Below, in pieces: positions 45,134 through 54,169 of a DNA stretch of 64,000 nt. The stretch lies in the NCBI GenBank assembly GCA_964640855.1, contig CAZXIX010000006.1, positions 22,054-86,053 on the forward strand. Direction: 5' to 3'. Within the stretch, counting starts at the first letter, position 1. Each line of letters begins with the position of its first letter. The notes beneath the pieces are model-generated. The model was not told where the DNA came from. It made no database searches and saw nothing but the letters and a program-made list of their open reading frames with translations. This DNA is from JAJDFU01 sp964640855 (lineage in GTDB: Bacteria; Bacteroidota; Bacteroidia; Chitinophagales; Saprospiraceae). Made by a program: the position numbers and the translations under genes.

Positions 45134-45682
45134 ATGTACAGGTTTTGGATTTTCAGCCTATTTCTTTTTCCGGTATTTTCTGCTAACGGGCAACACGAGG
45201 AATCCCAACCCTCGGACCTCGAAAAGCATCAGGAACACGACTTTTCCCATCACCGGGTAGCCATCCTGTTGGGACACACCCATGTGCGCACAGCCGATGA
45301 GGGAAAAGGCCTTCTGATACCCGCGTGGGGGTTTGATTATGAATACTGGTTCAACCCCAAATGGGGATTGGGCTTGCATACGGATCTCGAACTGCAAACC
45401 TTTATCATACAGGCTGACCATGCCGAGGAAGACCTGGAACGCGAGTACCCGCTGGTGGTCAGTCTGGACCTTATGCATAACCCCTGGAAGGGCCTGGTGC
45501 TGGAATTGGGAGGAGGCTATGAATTTGACCGAAATCGGGGATTCTGGCTCGTGCAGGTGGGCGTGGAGTATGAGATCCATTTGTCGAAGGGCTGGGATGT
45601 TTTCCCTACCGTGTTTTACGATAGTCGCATCCAGGCCTACGATACCTGGACGATCGCATTCGGAGTAGGGAAAAGGTTTTAA
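45134..45682 (+). CDS. Exported protein, probable small outer-membrane beta-barrel
   Basis: The 182-residue protein has a signal peptide (MYRFWIFSLFLFPVFSANGQ), then alternating hydrophobic/polar strands ending with Phe (TIAFGVGKRF), typical of outer-membrane barrels of about eight strands. A His-rich patch follows the signal (KHQEHDFSHHRVAILLGHTH), possibly metal-binding, though this is only compositional. I do not recognise a named family. It lies alone between murA and DUF4286. Confidence 0.65.
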   Translation: MYRFWIFSLFLFPVFSANGQHEESQPSDLEKHQEHDFSHHRVAILLGHTHVRTADEGKGLLIPAWGFDYEYWFNPKWGLGLHTDLELQTFIIQADHAEEDLEREYPLVVSLDLMHNPWKGLVLELGGGYEFDRNRGFWLVQVGVEYEIHLSKGWDVFPTVFYDSRIQAYDTWTIAFGVGKRF

Positions 45683-45889
45683 TCCCATCGTACGGCCTGA
45701 AAGGACACCCGGCAGGAAGATTTAAGGGCGGTGGCCCTTCCCGGTCAAAACTGCAAGCCCACCGAAGAATTCCCATTTACTTAGCTCACGTTTGTTATCT
45801 TAGGTCTTTCCCGGGTAGGGTCAAGAATCCCCATGAATACGCCGATGGAGAATTTTTTCCCGCTAAACTGAAAAAAGGCTACGTCCACA

Positions 45890-46195
45890 TTGATCCTCTA
45901 CAACGTCACGGTCAAGATCAACCACGAGAAGCACGATGAATGGCTGCGCTGGATGCGCGAAGTGCATATTCCGGAGATGATGGAAACTGGGCTCTTCTCC
46001 GGGAATCGGATCTGCCGCCTTCTGCATGAGGAAGATGACGGGGTTACCTATGCCTTCCAATATTTCCTGCCCGCCCTGACTCATTTTCAGCAATACAACG
46101 CCCACTACGCCGCCCGTCTCCAGGAGGATCATCAAAAACGGTTTGGGGAACATTACGTTGCCTTCCGTACCTTGATGGAGGTTTTGGAAAGTTGA
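45890..46195 (+). CDS. DUF4286 protein
   Basis: A 101-residue ferredoxin-fold-like protein (dimeric alpha-beta barrel type, by pattern) with the family sequence ILYNVTVKINHEKHDEWLRW, HIPEMMETGLFSG and FRTLMEVLES. It starts at TTG; no ATG or GTG gives the conserved N-terminus, and the residue after the start (Ile) fits the family opening MIIYNVTV. Function unknown; it is frequent in Bacteroidota. It is 6 bases upstream of the endonuclease/phosphatase-family gene and likely cotranscribed. Confidence 0.85.
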   Translation: MILYNVTVKINHEKHDEWLRWMREVHIPEMMETGLFSGNRICRLLHEEDDGVTYAFQYFLPALTHFQQYNAHYAARLQEDHQKRFGEHYVAFRTLMEVLES

Positions 46196-46201
46196 AAAAA
46201 T

Positions 46202-47047
46202 ATGTACTCAAAAAAGAAGACCCTGTTCGTTCTGTTCGTATTCCTGCTGGGCCTGGCCACTTTGCTGGATGCTCAGCCTTTCACGGTCATGACATACAAC
46301 ATCCGCTTCGACAATCCGGAAGACGGCGAAAACCGTTGGGATAACCGCAAGGAAGATCTTTTGGACCAGGTTCGAAAGCAGGATCCGGATGTTCTGGGCA
46401 TTCAGGAAGGCTTGATCCATCAGGTGAAATTCCTGGAAGACGGATTGCCCGGTTACGAACGCATCGGGGTAGGACGGGAGGACGGAGCCGAAAAGGGAGA
46501 GTTCGCCGCCGTTTACATCCGAAAAGAGCGGTTCGAGGTGGCGGAAAAAGGGACTTTTTGGCTTTCCGAAACGCCCGAGAAGGTATCCGTAGGCTGGGAT
46601 GCCGCGCTGGAGCGGGTCTGTACCTGGGGATTGCTGAAGGACAAAAGGACCGGAAAACAGGCTTTGGTATTCAATGTCCATTTTGACCATCGGGGCGAGG
46701 AAGCCCGGCTGGAAAGCGCCCGCCTGATCCTGAGAAAGATCAGGGAGAAGAGAAAAGGCTCGGAAATCCCTATCGTTGTCATGGGAGACCTCAATGCCTC
46801 TCCGGACTCGCCGGTTCTGCAGACTTTGTTGGCTCAACTGGAAGACACCTATGCCGAAGCCTCCCTTAAATCGGGACCGGCAGGCACCTGGAATGGATTT
46901 AATCCCCAGGAAAAACCGGGAGGACGGATCGACTATGTCCTGGTTTCGCCCGATCTATCCCCCTCGGAATACCTCGTACCCGCTCCCATCGTCGACGGAA
47001 GATACTTATCTGATCATTTCCCGGTGAAAGCGAAAATCAATTGGTAA
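46202..47047 (+). CDS. Secreted endonuclease/exonuclease/phosphatase family protein
   Basis: A 281-residue enzyme with a signal peptide (KKKTLFVLFVFLLGLATLLDAQ) and the EEP core: TVMTYNIRFDN, DVLGIQEG (metal Glu) near 68, NVHFDHRGEEAR near 158, VVMGDLNASPDSP near 195 and the C-terminal catalytic SDHFPVKA. All catalytic positions are present, so it is probably an active metal-dependent phosphodiesterase acting outside the cytoplasm; the substrate (DNA, sugar or lipid phosphate) cannot be told. It follows DUF4286. Confidence 0.88.
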   Translation: MYSKKKTLFVLFVFLLGLATLLDAQPFTVMTYNIRFDNPEDGENRWDNRKEDLLDQVRKQDPDVLGIQEGLIHQVKFLEDGLPGYERIGVGREDGAEKGEFAAVYIRKERFEVAEKGTFWLSETPEKVSVGWDAALERVCTWGLLKDKRTGKQALVFNVHFDHRGEEARLESARLILRKIREKRKGSEIPIVVMGDLNASPDSPVLQTLLAQLEDTYAEASLKSGPAGTWNGFNPQEKPGGRIDYVLVSPDLSPSEYLVPAPIVDGRYLSDHFPVKAKINW

Positions 47048-47129
47048 GGTCCGAAGGAGAGATTTCTCCCATTTTGACACTTGTTTAACCCTCTGAGCGG
47101 TCCATTCTCTTACCAATTCAGGCATTTTT

Positions 47130-47143
47130 AGCGTATTTTCGCT
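47130..47143. promoter_or_regulatory. Imperfect palindrome, candidate operator of second acyl-CoA dehydrogenase
   Basis: AGCGTATTTTCGCT matches the palindrome AGCGAATATTCGCT of the other acyl-CoA dehydrogenase promoter in 12 of 14 bases, with both outer AGCG/CGCT arms intact. It covers the -33 position of a CATATTTG -7 box (47159-47166), a placement expected for a repressor site. Confidence 0.55.
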
Positions 47144-47211
47144 GGAAGCCTGAAAGGCCATATTTGCGCATCCCTAACCATGAGTTCCGGCTCTAAAAAA
47201 GAAATTGCTTT

Positions 47212-48396
47212 ATGGATTTTTCATTGTCTGAAGAACACATTGCCGTTAAGGAAGCGGCAAGAGAATTTGCCCAGAAAGAATTGAAACCCGGCGTCATCGA
47301 GCGGGATTCCAATATGACCTTTCCCACGGACCAGGTTAAGCAAATGGCTGAACTGGGTTTCCTGGGCATGATGGTTTCTCCGGAATACGGCGGCGGGGGT
47401 ATGGACACCTTGTCTTACGTTCTAGCCATGGAAGAAATTTCCAAGGTCGATAACTCCTGTTCGGTCCTGATGTCCGTGAATAATTCCCTGGTCTGTTGGG
47501 CCCTGGAAACTTTTGGGAGCGAGACGCAAAAGGCCAAATACCTGCCCAAGCTGGCCAGCGGAGAGTGGATCGGGGCCTTCTGCTTAAGCGAGCCGGAAGC
47601 CGGAAGCGACGCCACCAGCCAACGCACCACGGCAGAAGATAAGGGGGATCATTACCTGCTCAACGGTACCAAGAACTGGATCACCAACGGCGGATCTTCC
47701 AGTGTGCATCTGGTGATGGCACAAACGGATCCGGAAAAAGGCCACCGGGGCATCAATGCCTTCATCGTTGAAACTTCCTGGGACGGTGTCACCATCGGAG
47801 CCAAAGAAGATAAATTGGGGATTCGTTCCTCGGATACCCACACGATCATGTATACGGACGTTAAAGTCCCCAAAGAAAACCGCATCGGGGAAGATGGCTT
47901 CGGGTTCAAGTTTGCCATGAAGGTCCTTTCCGGGGGCCGCATCGGTATTGCAGCCCAGGCTTTGGGTATCGCCGGCGGCGCCTACGAACTGGCGGTAGCT
48001 TATGCCAAGGAGCGGGAAGCCTTCGGTAAGCAGATCGCCAAGCACCAGGCCATCTCCTTCAAACTGGCCAAAATGGCCACCGAGGTGGAAGCTGCCAAAA
48101 TGATGGTGTACCGCGCTGCCTGGCTGAAAGACAATAACCTGCCCTACGATGCCGCCAGTTCCATGGCCAAACTTTATGCCAGCGAGGTAGCTATGAAACA
48201 AACCGTGGAAGCCGTGCAAGTACATGGAGGCTACGGCTTTGTCAAGGAATACCATGTCGAGCGCCTCATGCGAGACGCCAAGATCACACAGATCTACGAA
48301 GGCACATCCGAGATCCAGCACATCGTGATCGCCCGTAATCTGATCAACGAACAACTCTATCTCCCTGTGATGCCGGGATACATGGAGAAAGTCTGA
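47212..48396 (+). CDS. Acyl-CoA dehydrogenase, short/medium-chain type
   Basis: A 394-residue flavoenzyme of normal length for short- and branched-chain acyl-CoA dehydrogenases. Signatures: FCLSEPEAGSDATSQ near residue 124 (FAD and substrate), AKEREAFGKQIAKHQAISF near 265, QVHGGYGFVKEYHVERLMRDA near 338 and IYEGTSEIQHIVIAR with the catalytic Glu363. It is monocistronic, with a palindromic site overlapping its promoter and a terminator after it. It probably works with the longer acyl-CoA dehydrogenase of this window in fatty acid degradation (context inference from the shared site). Confidence 0.95.
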   Translation: MDFSLSEEHIAVKEAAREFAQKELKPGVIERDSNMTFPTDQVKQMAELGFLGMMVSPEYGGGGMDTLSYVLAMEEISKVDNSCSVLMSVNNSLVCWALETFGSETQKAKYLPKLASGEWIGAFCLSEPEAGSDATSQRTTAEDKGDHYLLNGTKNWITNGGSSSVHLVMAQTDPEKGHRGINAFIVETSWDGVTIGAKEDKLGIRSSDTHTIMYTDVKVPKENRIGEDGFGFKFAMKVLSGGRIGIAAQALGIAGGAYELAVAYAKEREAFGKQIAKHQAISFKLAKMATEVEAAKMMVYRAAWLKDNNLPYDAASSMAKLYASEVAMKQTVEAVQVHGGYGFVKEYHVERLMRDAKITQIYEGTSEIQHIVIARNLINEQLYLPVMPGYMEKV

Positions 48397-48441
48397 GGAC
48401 AGGATCCGCTGATGGCAGGAACTTGATCCACTGCATCGGCC

Positions 48442-48478
48442 AAAAGGCATCTTCCCGGAGTCGGGAGGATGCCTTTTT
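48442..48478. terminator. Bidirectional terminator
   Basis: GGCATC-TTCCCG and CGGGA-GATGCC arms with AAAA and TTTTT flanks lie between the acyl-CoA dehydrogenase gene and a converging gene, about 45 bases after the first stop codon. Confidence 0.85.
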
Positions 48479-48496
48479 CATTTGCAGAGCTCCTTT

Positions 48497-49047
48497 TCAA
48501 TCCCGGCTCCCCAGGTTCACCCAGGCGCCGAAAGAGAGCATACCCAGATTATCCGGGTTGGTGTGCATGTTCTCGTACTCCAGGCGAAGGTGCAGGAAGC
48601 CAAAGTTCAGGCCGGCTCCTACGCCCCAGGCAAAAGCCGTCTGGCGATTCGTTTCTTCTGCGTCCAGACCGCCCCCCTCATTTCTGGTGCGACTGAAAAA
48701 TGCCCCGGCTTTACCGAATACTTCGACAATGGCGATGTTGAACGTGCCTTTGGCGAAGATATCCCCACCCCGGCTATTGCTGGTGACCGTTTCCCCGTTC
48801 CGGTCAGACTCGATCTTTCCAAAATCCCGATATCCTCCTTCCAGGCCGATGAATTTCCAACTCGTGGCCCCGTAAATCTTCCAGGCCAGAGCGCTTTGCT
48901 TGAGCTTGAAGTCCTCCCCGTTGAGATCGGTCAGGTTTTTATTGTGGAAGCCATTTCCAATGGAGGCTCCCACCCGACCTAAAAGCTGGGCATCGACAGA
49001 AAAGGCGGCGAAAAAAAGATGAAAAACAGAACGATGAGCTTGTACAT
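48497..49047 (-). pseudogene. Outer-membrane beta-barrel protein with frameshift in the signal peptide
   Basis: The ATG at 49047 opens a signal peptide (MYKLIVLFFIFF) but the frame is lost at a run of seven T (49017-49011, minus strand) and stops soon after. The +1 frame continues as AAFSVDAQLLGRVGASIG and an intact 170-residue barrel domain ending in GMLSFGAWVNLGSRD. One extra T (or two fewer) would fuse them into a perfect exported barrel protein. A good promoter precedes the ATG, so this is the real 5' end. It is either a sequencing or assembly error, a recent mutation, or a phase-variable homopolymer switch. The barrel has alternating strands such as IYGATSWKFIGLEGGYRDFG; no specific family is recognised. 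Confidence 0.7.
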
Positions 49048-49089
49048 GATCGATTGGGTTTAGGTTTACGAATGATGCTAAAGACCAGA

Positions 49090-49120
49090 GAAAGGTACTC
49101 CATATAGCTTCCCTTTTCAA
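49090..49120 (-). promoter_or_regulatory. Promoter of the frameshifted barrel gene
   Basis: On the minus strand TTG (49120-49118) and TACCTTTC (49097-49090, one base off consensus) are 20 bases apart, giving a leader of about 36 bases before the ATG at 49047. Confidence 0.5.
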
Positions 49121-49285
49121 GAGCTCTCCTCCTCTTTAACCCGTAGTTCCAAACCATTTCATTCTGTCTTGCTGCCGGGCAAGTCCTCATGGATCTTCCC
49201 GGATATAAGACAGGGAATAGGTGACCTTCCGACGGAGCCCCTCCAAGACGTCCTGAAATCATTACCATCTCCGGGAACCGAAACC

Positions 49286-49293
49286 TATATTTG
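49286..49293 (+). promoter_or_regulatory. Promoter -7 box of pheT
   Basis: TATATTTG matches TAnnTTTG exactly, 53 bases before the pheT start codon. The -33 element is not evident. Confidence 0.5.
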
Positions 49294-49346
49294 CAGCCTT
49301 AATGAGAACATAACTCAAACAGACCCCGGGAGAACGCTGCAAGCAA

Positions 49347-51788
49347 ATGAAGACATCACTCAACTGGCTGAAGACCTACATCGACCTGGACAAGTCACCC
49401 GAAGAAATCGGCGAGCTGCTGACCGGGCTTGGCCTGGAGGTGGAAGGCCTGGAAACCGTACAAAGCGTACAGGGCGGACTGGAAGGCGTAATCGTAGGAG
49501 AGGTGATCGAGTGCGAAAAACATCCCAATGCGGATCGCCTTTCCCTGACCCGGGTGGATGTGGGTGAAAAAGAGCTCCTGCAGATCGTCTGCGGCGCTCC
49601 CAATGTGACAAAAGGCCAGAAAGTGCTGGTCGCCCGGGTCGGCACCACCCTTTATCCCACCGACGGAGATCCGATCCAACTCAAAAAAGGCAAGATACGC
49701 GGGGAAGTGTCCGAAGGAATGATCTGCGCGGAAGATGAGCTGGGGCTGGGCACCAACCACGACGGGATACTGGTATTGCCCGAAAACAGCCCGGTAGGCC
49801 AAGCTGCGGCCGATTATTTCCAGTTGGAGACCGATCACGTATACGAGATCGGCCTGACCCCCAACCGGTCCGACGCCACGGCTCATCTGGGGGTGGCACG
49901 CGACCTGGCGGCTTTCCTTCGGATCAACGAAGATTACAACCGTCCGCTTCAATTGCCGGACGTCAGCAAGTTCAAGGTGGACCATACCGACTTACAGGTA
50001 GAGGTTGTGGTTGAGAACACGGAAGCTTGCCCGCGCTATTCGGGTATCTCCATCGAGGGGATCACGGTAAAGGAATCTCCCGATTGGCTGAAAAAACGAC
50101 TGCTGGCCATTGGGGTTCGACCGCTCAACAACATCGTCGATATTACCAACTTCATTCTGCACGAACTGGGCCAACCTCTGCACGCCTTTGATCTGGCCAA
50201 GGTAGCCGGCCGAAAGGTGATCGTGAAAACCCTGCCGGAGGGAACCCCTTTCACCACGCTCGACGAAAGGCCGAGAAGCTTGCTCGCCGAAGACCTGATG
50301 ATCTGCAACGGTCAGTCGGAGGGCATGTGCATTGCCGGCGTTTTCGGCGGCATTTCCTCCGGGGTGACGGAGAAGACGAAAGACATCTTCCTGGAGTCAG
50401 CACACTTCCATCCCCAATGGGTCCGCCGCACGAGCATGAAGCATAACCTGCGTACCGATGCAGCCAAGATCTACGAAAAAGGCAGCGACCCGGAAATCAC
50501 CGTTTATGCTCTGAAACGAGCCGCCCTGCTGATCCAGGAATTGGCAGGAGGAAAGATCGCCTCCGAGATCGTCGATATTTATCCGCAGCCCGCCGAGCGG
50601 GCTGTGGTGGAGGTTAAAGTTCGCAATGTAAAGCGTCTGACCGGTATCGATTTACAACCGAAGCAACTGAAGGAAATCTTCGCTGCCCTGGACATGGAGG
50701 TCCTGAAAGAAGAAAAAGGGACCTTCACGGTAACCGTCCCGACCAACAAATCGGACGTGACCCGCGAAGCAGACGTGATCGAGGAGATCCTCCGGATATA
50801 CGGCTACAACAAAGTCCCCGAAAAAAGCCGGATGGAATCGGCCCTGGCCATCGCCCCTTATCCCGACCCGGTCGCCCTGCGCAACCAGGTCGGCGACATG
50901 CTTGCCGCCAAAGGCCTGCTGGAAATGATGGGGCTTTCTCTTTCCGAATCCCGCTTTTATCAGGAGATCTACACCGAATTCCCGGAGGAGGAACTCATCT
51001 ACATCAACAACACCTCCAATGTCCAGCTGAATATCATGCGGCCGGATATGCTTTTCAACGGCCTCTCTACCGTCGTCCACAATCAGAACCGCCAACAGCA
51101 GGACCTGAAGCTTTTTGAGTTCGGTAGAACCTATCGCCAAAAAGGAGAAAAAATAGATGAGGTCCAGCATCTCAGCTTATTTTTGACGGGGAACAAGCAT
51201 CCGGAAAGTTGGCTCGTCCCTTCTGCCGGAGTTGATTTTTTCAGTTTGAAAGCCCTGGTACAGGAAGTGTTCCAGCGACTGGGCGTTGGAGGCTATCAGG
51301 AAACCTCTTTTCAGGACGCTGTATTCCAGTTGGGACTGCGCTTCCATCGGGGCCAGCAAGAGCTGGCTTCCTTCGGGAAGTTGAATCCGGCCTTTGTGAA
51401 AGCTATGGAGATCAAGACCCCGGTCTGGTTTGCCGATATCCATTGGGACAACCTCACGGCTGCTGTGAAACCCGAAAAGCTGATCTTTGAGGAAATCAGC
51501 CGATTCCCGCAGGTCCGGCGCGACCTGGCATTGGTTATTGATAATTCCGTCAATTTTCAGCATATTGTGACGATTGCCGAAAAAGGAGGAAAGAAGCTTC
51601 TGAAAGCCGTCAACCTCTTTGACGTGTACGAAAACGAGGAACAACTGGGAAAGGGCAAAAAGTCTTATGCCGTTAGCTTTATATTTGAAGACCCGGAGCG
51701 TACACTGAGCGACAAAGAGGTCGACAAAGTGATGACCAAACTGATCACCCAGTTCGAAAGTAAGCTTTCAGCCGTCATCCGGCGCTAA
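49347..51788 (+). CDS. pheT: Phenylalanine-tRNA ligase beta subunit
   Basis: Charges tRNA-Phe together with the alpha subunit (not in this window). Domains in order: an OB-type tRNA-binding domain (about residues 40-150, VIECEKHPNADRLSLTRVDV), the B3/B4 editing domain (RYSGISIEGI near 230), the B5 domain (near 405-475, ending in IYGYNKVPE), the catalytic-like core, and the C-terminal FDX-ACB anticodon-binding domain (EISRFPQVRRDLALVID to the end). Length 813 is normal. It starts a plus-strand run with a coiled-coil gene, zapA and rny. Confidence 0.96.
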   Translation: MKTSLNWLKTYIDLDKSPEEIGELLTGLGLEVEGLETVQSVQGGLEGVIVGEVIECEKHPNADRLSLTRVDVGEKELLQIVCGAPNVTKGQKVLVARVGTTLYPTDGDPIQLKKGKIRGEVSEGMICAEDELGLGTNHDGILVLPENSPVGQAAADYFQLETDHVYEIGLTPNRSDATAHLGVARDLAAFLRINEDYNRPLQLPDVSKFKVDHTDLQVEVVVENTEACPRYSGISIEGITVKESPDWLKKRLLAIGVRPLNNIVDITNFILHELGQPLHAFDLAKVAGRKVIVKTLPEGTPFTTLDERPRSLLAEDLMICNGQSEGMCIAGVFGGISSGVTEKTKDIFLESAHFHPQWVRRTSMKHNLRTDAAKIYEKGSDPEITVYALKRAALLIQELAGGKIASEIVDIYPQPAERAVVEVKVRNVKRLTGIDLQPKQLKEIFAALDMEVLKEEKGTFTVTVPTNKSDVTREADVIEEILRIYGYNKVPEKSRMESALAIAPYPDPVALRNQVGDMLAAKGLLEMMGLSLSESRFYQEIYTEFPEEELIYINNTSNVQLNIMRPDMLFNGLSTVVHNQNRQQQDLKLFEFGRTYRQKGEKIDEVQHLSLFLTGNKHPESWLVPSAGVDFFSLKALVQEVFQRLGVGGYQETSFQDAVFQLGLRFHRGQQELASFGKLNPAFVKAMEIKTPVWFADIHWDNLTAAVKPEKLIFEEISRFPQVRRDLALVIDNSVNFQHIVTIAEKGGKKLLKAVNLFDVYENEEQLGKGKKSYAVSFIFEDPERTLSDKEVDKVMTKLITQFESKLSAVIRR

Positions 51789-51805
51789 GTGAGACCCAAA
51801 CGCCT

Positions 51806-52105
51806 ATGACAGCAACCGAGCGTCTGGATAACATAGAAGAAAAAATTCAAACCCTGGCCCTGCAGTTTCAGGAACTTAAAGAAGAAAATGAAAAGCTGCG
51901 TCAGGTCAATCAACAATTACAAGGGGAGTTCGACCGTTTGCAAAAAGAAACCGTAGCTCCGCTGGAAGAACAGTTAAACGTGACTCGCCGGCAGTTGGAC
52001 GAGGCCAAAGGAAAAGACCCGGAAGAAATGAACCGGCTGCGGGGAGAGATAGACCACTACATCAAGGAAATCGATAGATGTATCGAGTGGTTAGCTGAAC
52101 AATAA
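51806..52105 (+). CDS. Small coiled-coil protein between pheT and zapA
   Basis: A 99-residue protein made almost entirely of heptad repeats (ERLDNIEEKIQTLALQFQE, KLRQVNQQLQGEFDRLQKE, then a Pro break and a second helix). No Cys, no signal peptide. It is 17 bases after pheT and 11 bases before zapA, and such a gene is regularly found in this spot in the phylum. Because ZapB in E. coli is also a short coiled coil that binds ZapA, a ZapB-like role in Z-ring organisation is a reasonable hypothesis, based on size, structure and position only. Confidence 0.75.
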   Translation: MTATERLDNIEEKIQTLALQFQELKEENEKLRQVNQQLQGEFDRLQKETVAPLEEQLNVTRRQLDEAKGKDPEEMNRLRGEIDHYIKEIDRCIEWLAEQ

Positions 52106-52116
52106 GGACAAGGGAT

Positions 52117-52410
52117 ATGGAGGACCAGGAAGCCAAGCAAATTACCGTGCTGATTGCCAACCGACCCTATCCGCTCAAGATCAAAAGCAGCGATGAACCG
52201 GCCATCCGGAGGATCGTCAAGGAATTGAATGAGAAAGTAAACCGATTTCAGCTGACCTACACCAATAAAGATAAGCAAGATTGCCTGGCTATGGCCTTGC
52301 TTACCTATGCAGTCGACCTCCATTTGGAAAAGATGCAGACTGCAATGGATGTTAATCTCAATCGCAAGCTTGAGTCCATCGATGCTTTGCTCGATTCCCT
52401 GGTAGCCTGA
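52117..52410 (+). CDS. zapA: Cell division protein ZapA
   Basis: A 97-residue Z-ring-associated protein that cross-links FtsZ filaments. The N-terminal domain has ITVLIANRPYPLKIKSSDEP and AIRRIVKELNEKVNRFQ, followed by the long dimerising C-terminal helix (LTYAVDLHLEKMQ). The match is to the general ZapA pattern, and the position before rny and after pheT supports it. Confidence 0.9.
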   Translation: MEDQEAKQITVLIANRPYPLKIKSSDEPAIRRIVKELNEKVNRFQLTYTNKDKQDCLAMALLTYAVDLHLEKMQTAMDVNLNRKLESIDALLDSLVA

Positions 52411-52472
52411 TCTAAGTCTCCCCCCTTTTTCTCTGTCCGCTGGCGCGAAGTCTCTTTTTTCATCTTAAAAGC

Positions 52473-54158
52473 ATGATGATGGATATAGGAATCATAATAG
52501 GAATCGGGATCGCCGGGCTGGCCATAGGGGCCCTGATCAGCTGGTTGTTTTTCCGGAACCAGAAGACCCAGGAGATCGAAAAGCTCAACCAGGAGGCCGA
52601 CAGGCAAATCCAGGAAGCCCGCAAAAATGCCGATCGGATCGTAACGGATGCGGAGCGAAAGGCAGAGGAGATCGTCTCTAAAGCGGAGAAGAAAAACGAG
52701 AGTATTAAGCAGCAAAAGATCAAGGAGGCAAAGGAGCGGTTCAACCGGCTTCGCTCCGAGTTTGACCGCGACAAAGCTGCTCATAAGCTCGAACTCAAAG
52801 AACGCGAGGTGGAGGTCAAGTCCAAGGAGAGCGACCTCCAGCAAAGAATAGAACGTTTCGAAGATCGCGAGAAGCAACTGGAGGCTCAAAAAACCGAGAT
52901 CGAAGCCCGCGAAAGCGAGGTCAACGTGATCCGCGAAAACCTGGAAAAGCAGCTCAAGATCGTCGCCCGGAAAAAGGAGGAACTCGATCAGGCCAACGAA
53001 AAACACATTCGCGCCCTCGAGCAGGTGGCCCGACTCTCGGAATCCGAAGCCAAAGAACAGTTGCTCGAAGCGGTGGAAGCCAAGGCCGAAACCGATGCCA
53101 TGAGCCTGCGCAAGCGCGTCATCGAGGAGGCCAAGGCTACAGCGGGCAAGGACGCCAAAAAGATCGTCATTCAGACCATTCAGCGGATGTGCGCCGAACA
53201 CACCATCGAGAACACCGTCTCCGTCTTTAACCTGGACAGCGACGACCTCAAGGGGCAGATCATCGGACGGGAAGGCCGCAACATCCGGGCGCTCGAAGCC
53301 GCCACCGGAGCGGAAATCGTCGTTGACGATACGCCTGAAGCCATCGTCATTTCCAGCTTCGATCCCATTCGCCGGGAAGTCTGCCGGCTTTCCCTCAAGC
53401 GACTGGTCGCAGACGGGCGCATTCATCCCGCCCGAATTGAGGAAGTGGTCGCCAAAACCCGCAAGCAACTGGAAGAACAAATTGTCGAAATCGGAGAACG
53501 GACCGTGATCGAACTGGATATCCACGGATTGGATCCATATCTGGTCCGCATGGTGGGCCGGATGCGTTTCCGTTCTTCTTACGGCCAGAACCTGCTCAAG
53601 CACTCCATCGAAACGGCTAACATCTGCGCTACTATGGCGGCCGAGCTTGGCCTGAGCCCCAAGCAGGTTAAACTCGCCAAGCGAGCAGGCTTGCTTCACG
53701 ACATCGGCAAGGTAGCCGAGGAAGATTCCGAGCTTTCCCACGCCATCCTGGGCATGCAAATGTGCGAGAAGCACGGCGAACACCCGGCCGTCATCAACGC
53801 GGTGGGCGCCCACCACGACGAGATCGAAATGAACAACCTGCTGTCTCCCATCATTCAGGCCTGCGATGCCATCTCAGGCGCTCGCCCCGGCGCCCGGCGG
53901 GAGATCCTCGAAAGCTATCTCAAGCGGATCGGCGAGCTCGAGGAGCTGGCCATGAGCCACGAAGGCGTGCACAAGGCTTTTGCCATGCAGGCCGGCCGCG
54001 AATTGCGCGTGATCGTTGAAGCCGAAAAGGTCACCGACGATCAGGCCGACCATCTTTCCTTCCAGATCTCCGAAAAGATCCAGGATGAGATGCAGTACCC
54101 CGGCCAGATCAAAGTGACGGTGATCCGGGAGAAACGGAGTGTGGCCTATGCCCGCTAG
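52473..54158 (+). CDS. rny: Ribonuclease Y
   Basis: Membrane-bound endoribonuclease that starts mRNA decay. Domains: N-terminal transmembrane helix (about 5-25, IGIGIAGLAIGALISWLFF), a long coiled coil (about 30-230), a KH RNA-binding domain (near 250-310, GQIIGREGRNIRALEAATGA) and an HD phosphohydrolase domain with HSIETANICATMA and AGLLHDIGK near 405-420. At 561 residues it is somewhat longer than the about 520 typical, mainly through the coiled coil. All key motifs are intact. Confidence 0.96.
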   Translation: MMMDIGIIIGIGIAGLAIGALISWLFFRNQKTQEIEKLNQEADRQIQEARKNADRIVTDAERKAEEIVSKAEKKNESIKQQKIKEAKERFNRLRSEFDRDKAAHKLELKEREVEVKSKESDLQQRIERFEDREKQLEAQKTEIEARESEVNVIRENLEKQLKIVARKKEELDQANEKHIRALEQVARLSESEAKEQLLEAVEAKAETDAMSLRKRVIEEAKATAGKDAKKIVIQTIQRMCAEHTIENTVSVFNLDSDDLKGQIIGREGRNIRALEAATGAEIVVDDTPEAIVISSFDPIRREVCRLSLKRLVADGRIHPARIEEVVAKTRKQLEEQIVEIGERTVIELDIHGLDPYLVRMVGRMRFRSSYGQNLLKHSIETANICATMAAELGLSPKQVKLAKRAGLLHDIGKVAEEDSELSHAILGMQMCEKHGEHPAVINAVGAHHDEIEMNNLLSPIIQACDAISGARPGARREILESYLKRIGELEELAMSHEGVHKAFAMQAGRELRVIVEAEKVTDDQADHLSFQISEKIQDEMQYPGQIKVTVIREKRSVAYAR

Positions 54159-54169
54159 AAGCCAGAGTT

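Noticed and set aside
52305..53816. A long open frame of about 500 codons antisense to rny
   Set aside because: Its frame mirrors the highly biased codons of rny; the translation has no domain and is Phe/Leu/Asp rich as expected of an antisense shadow.
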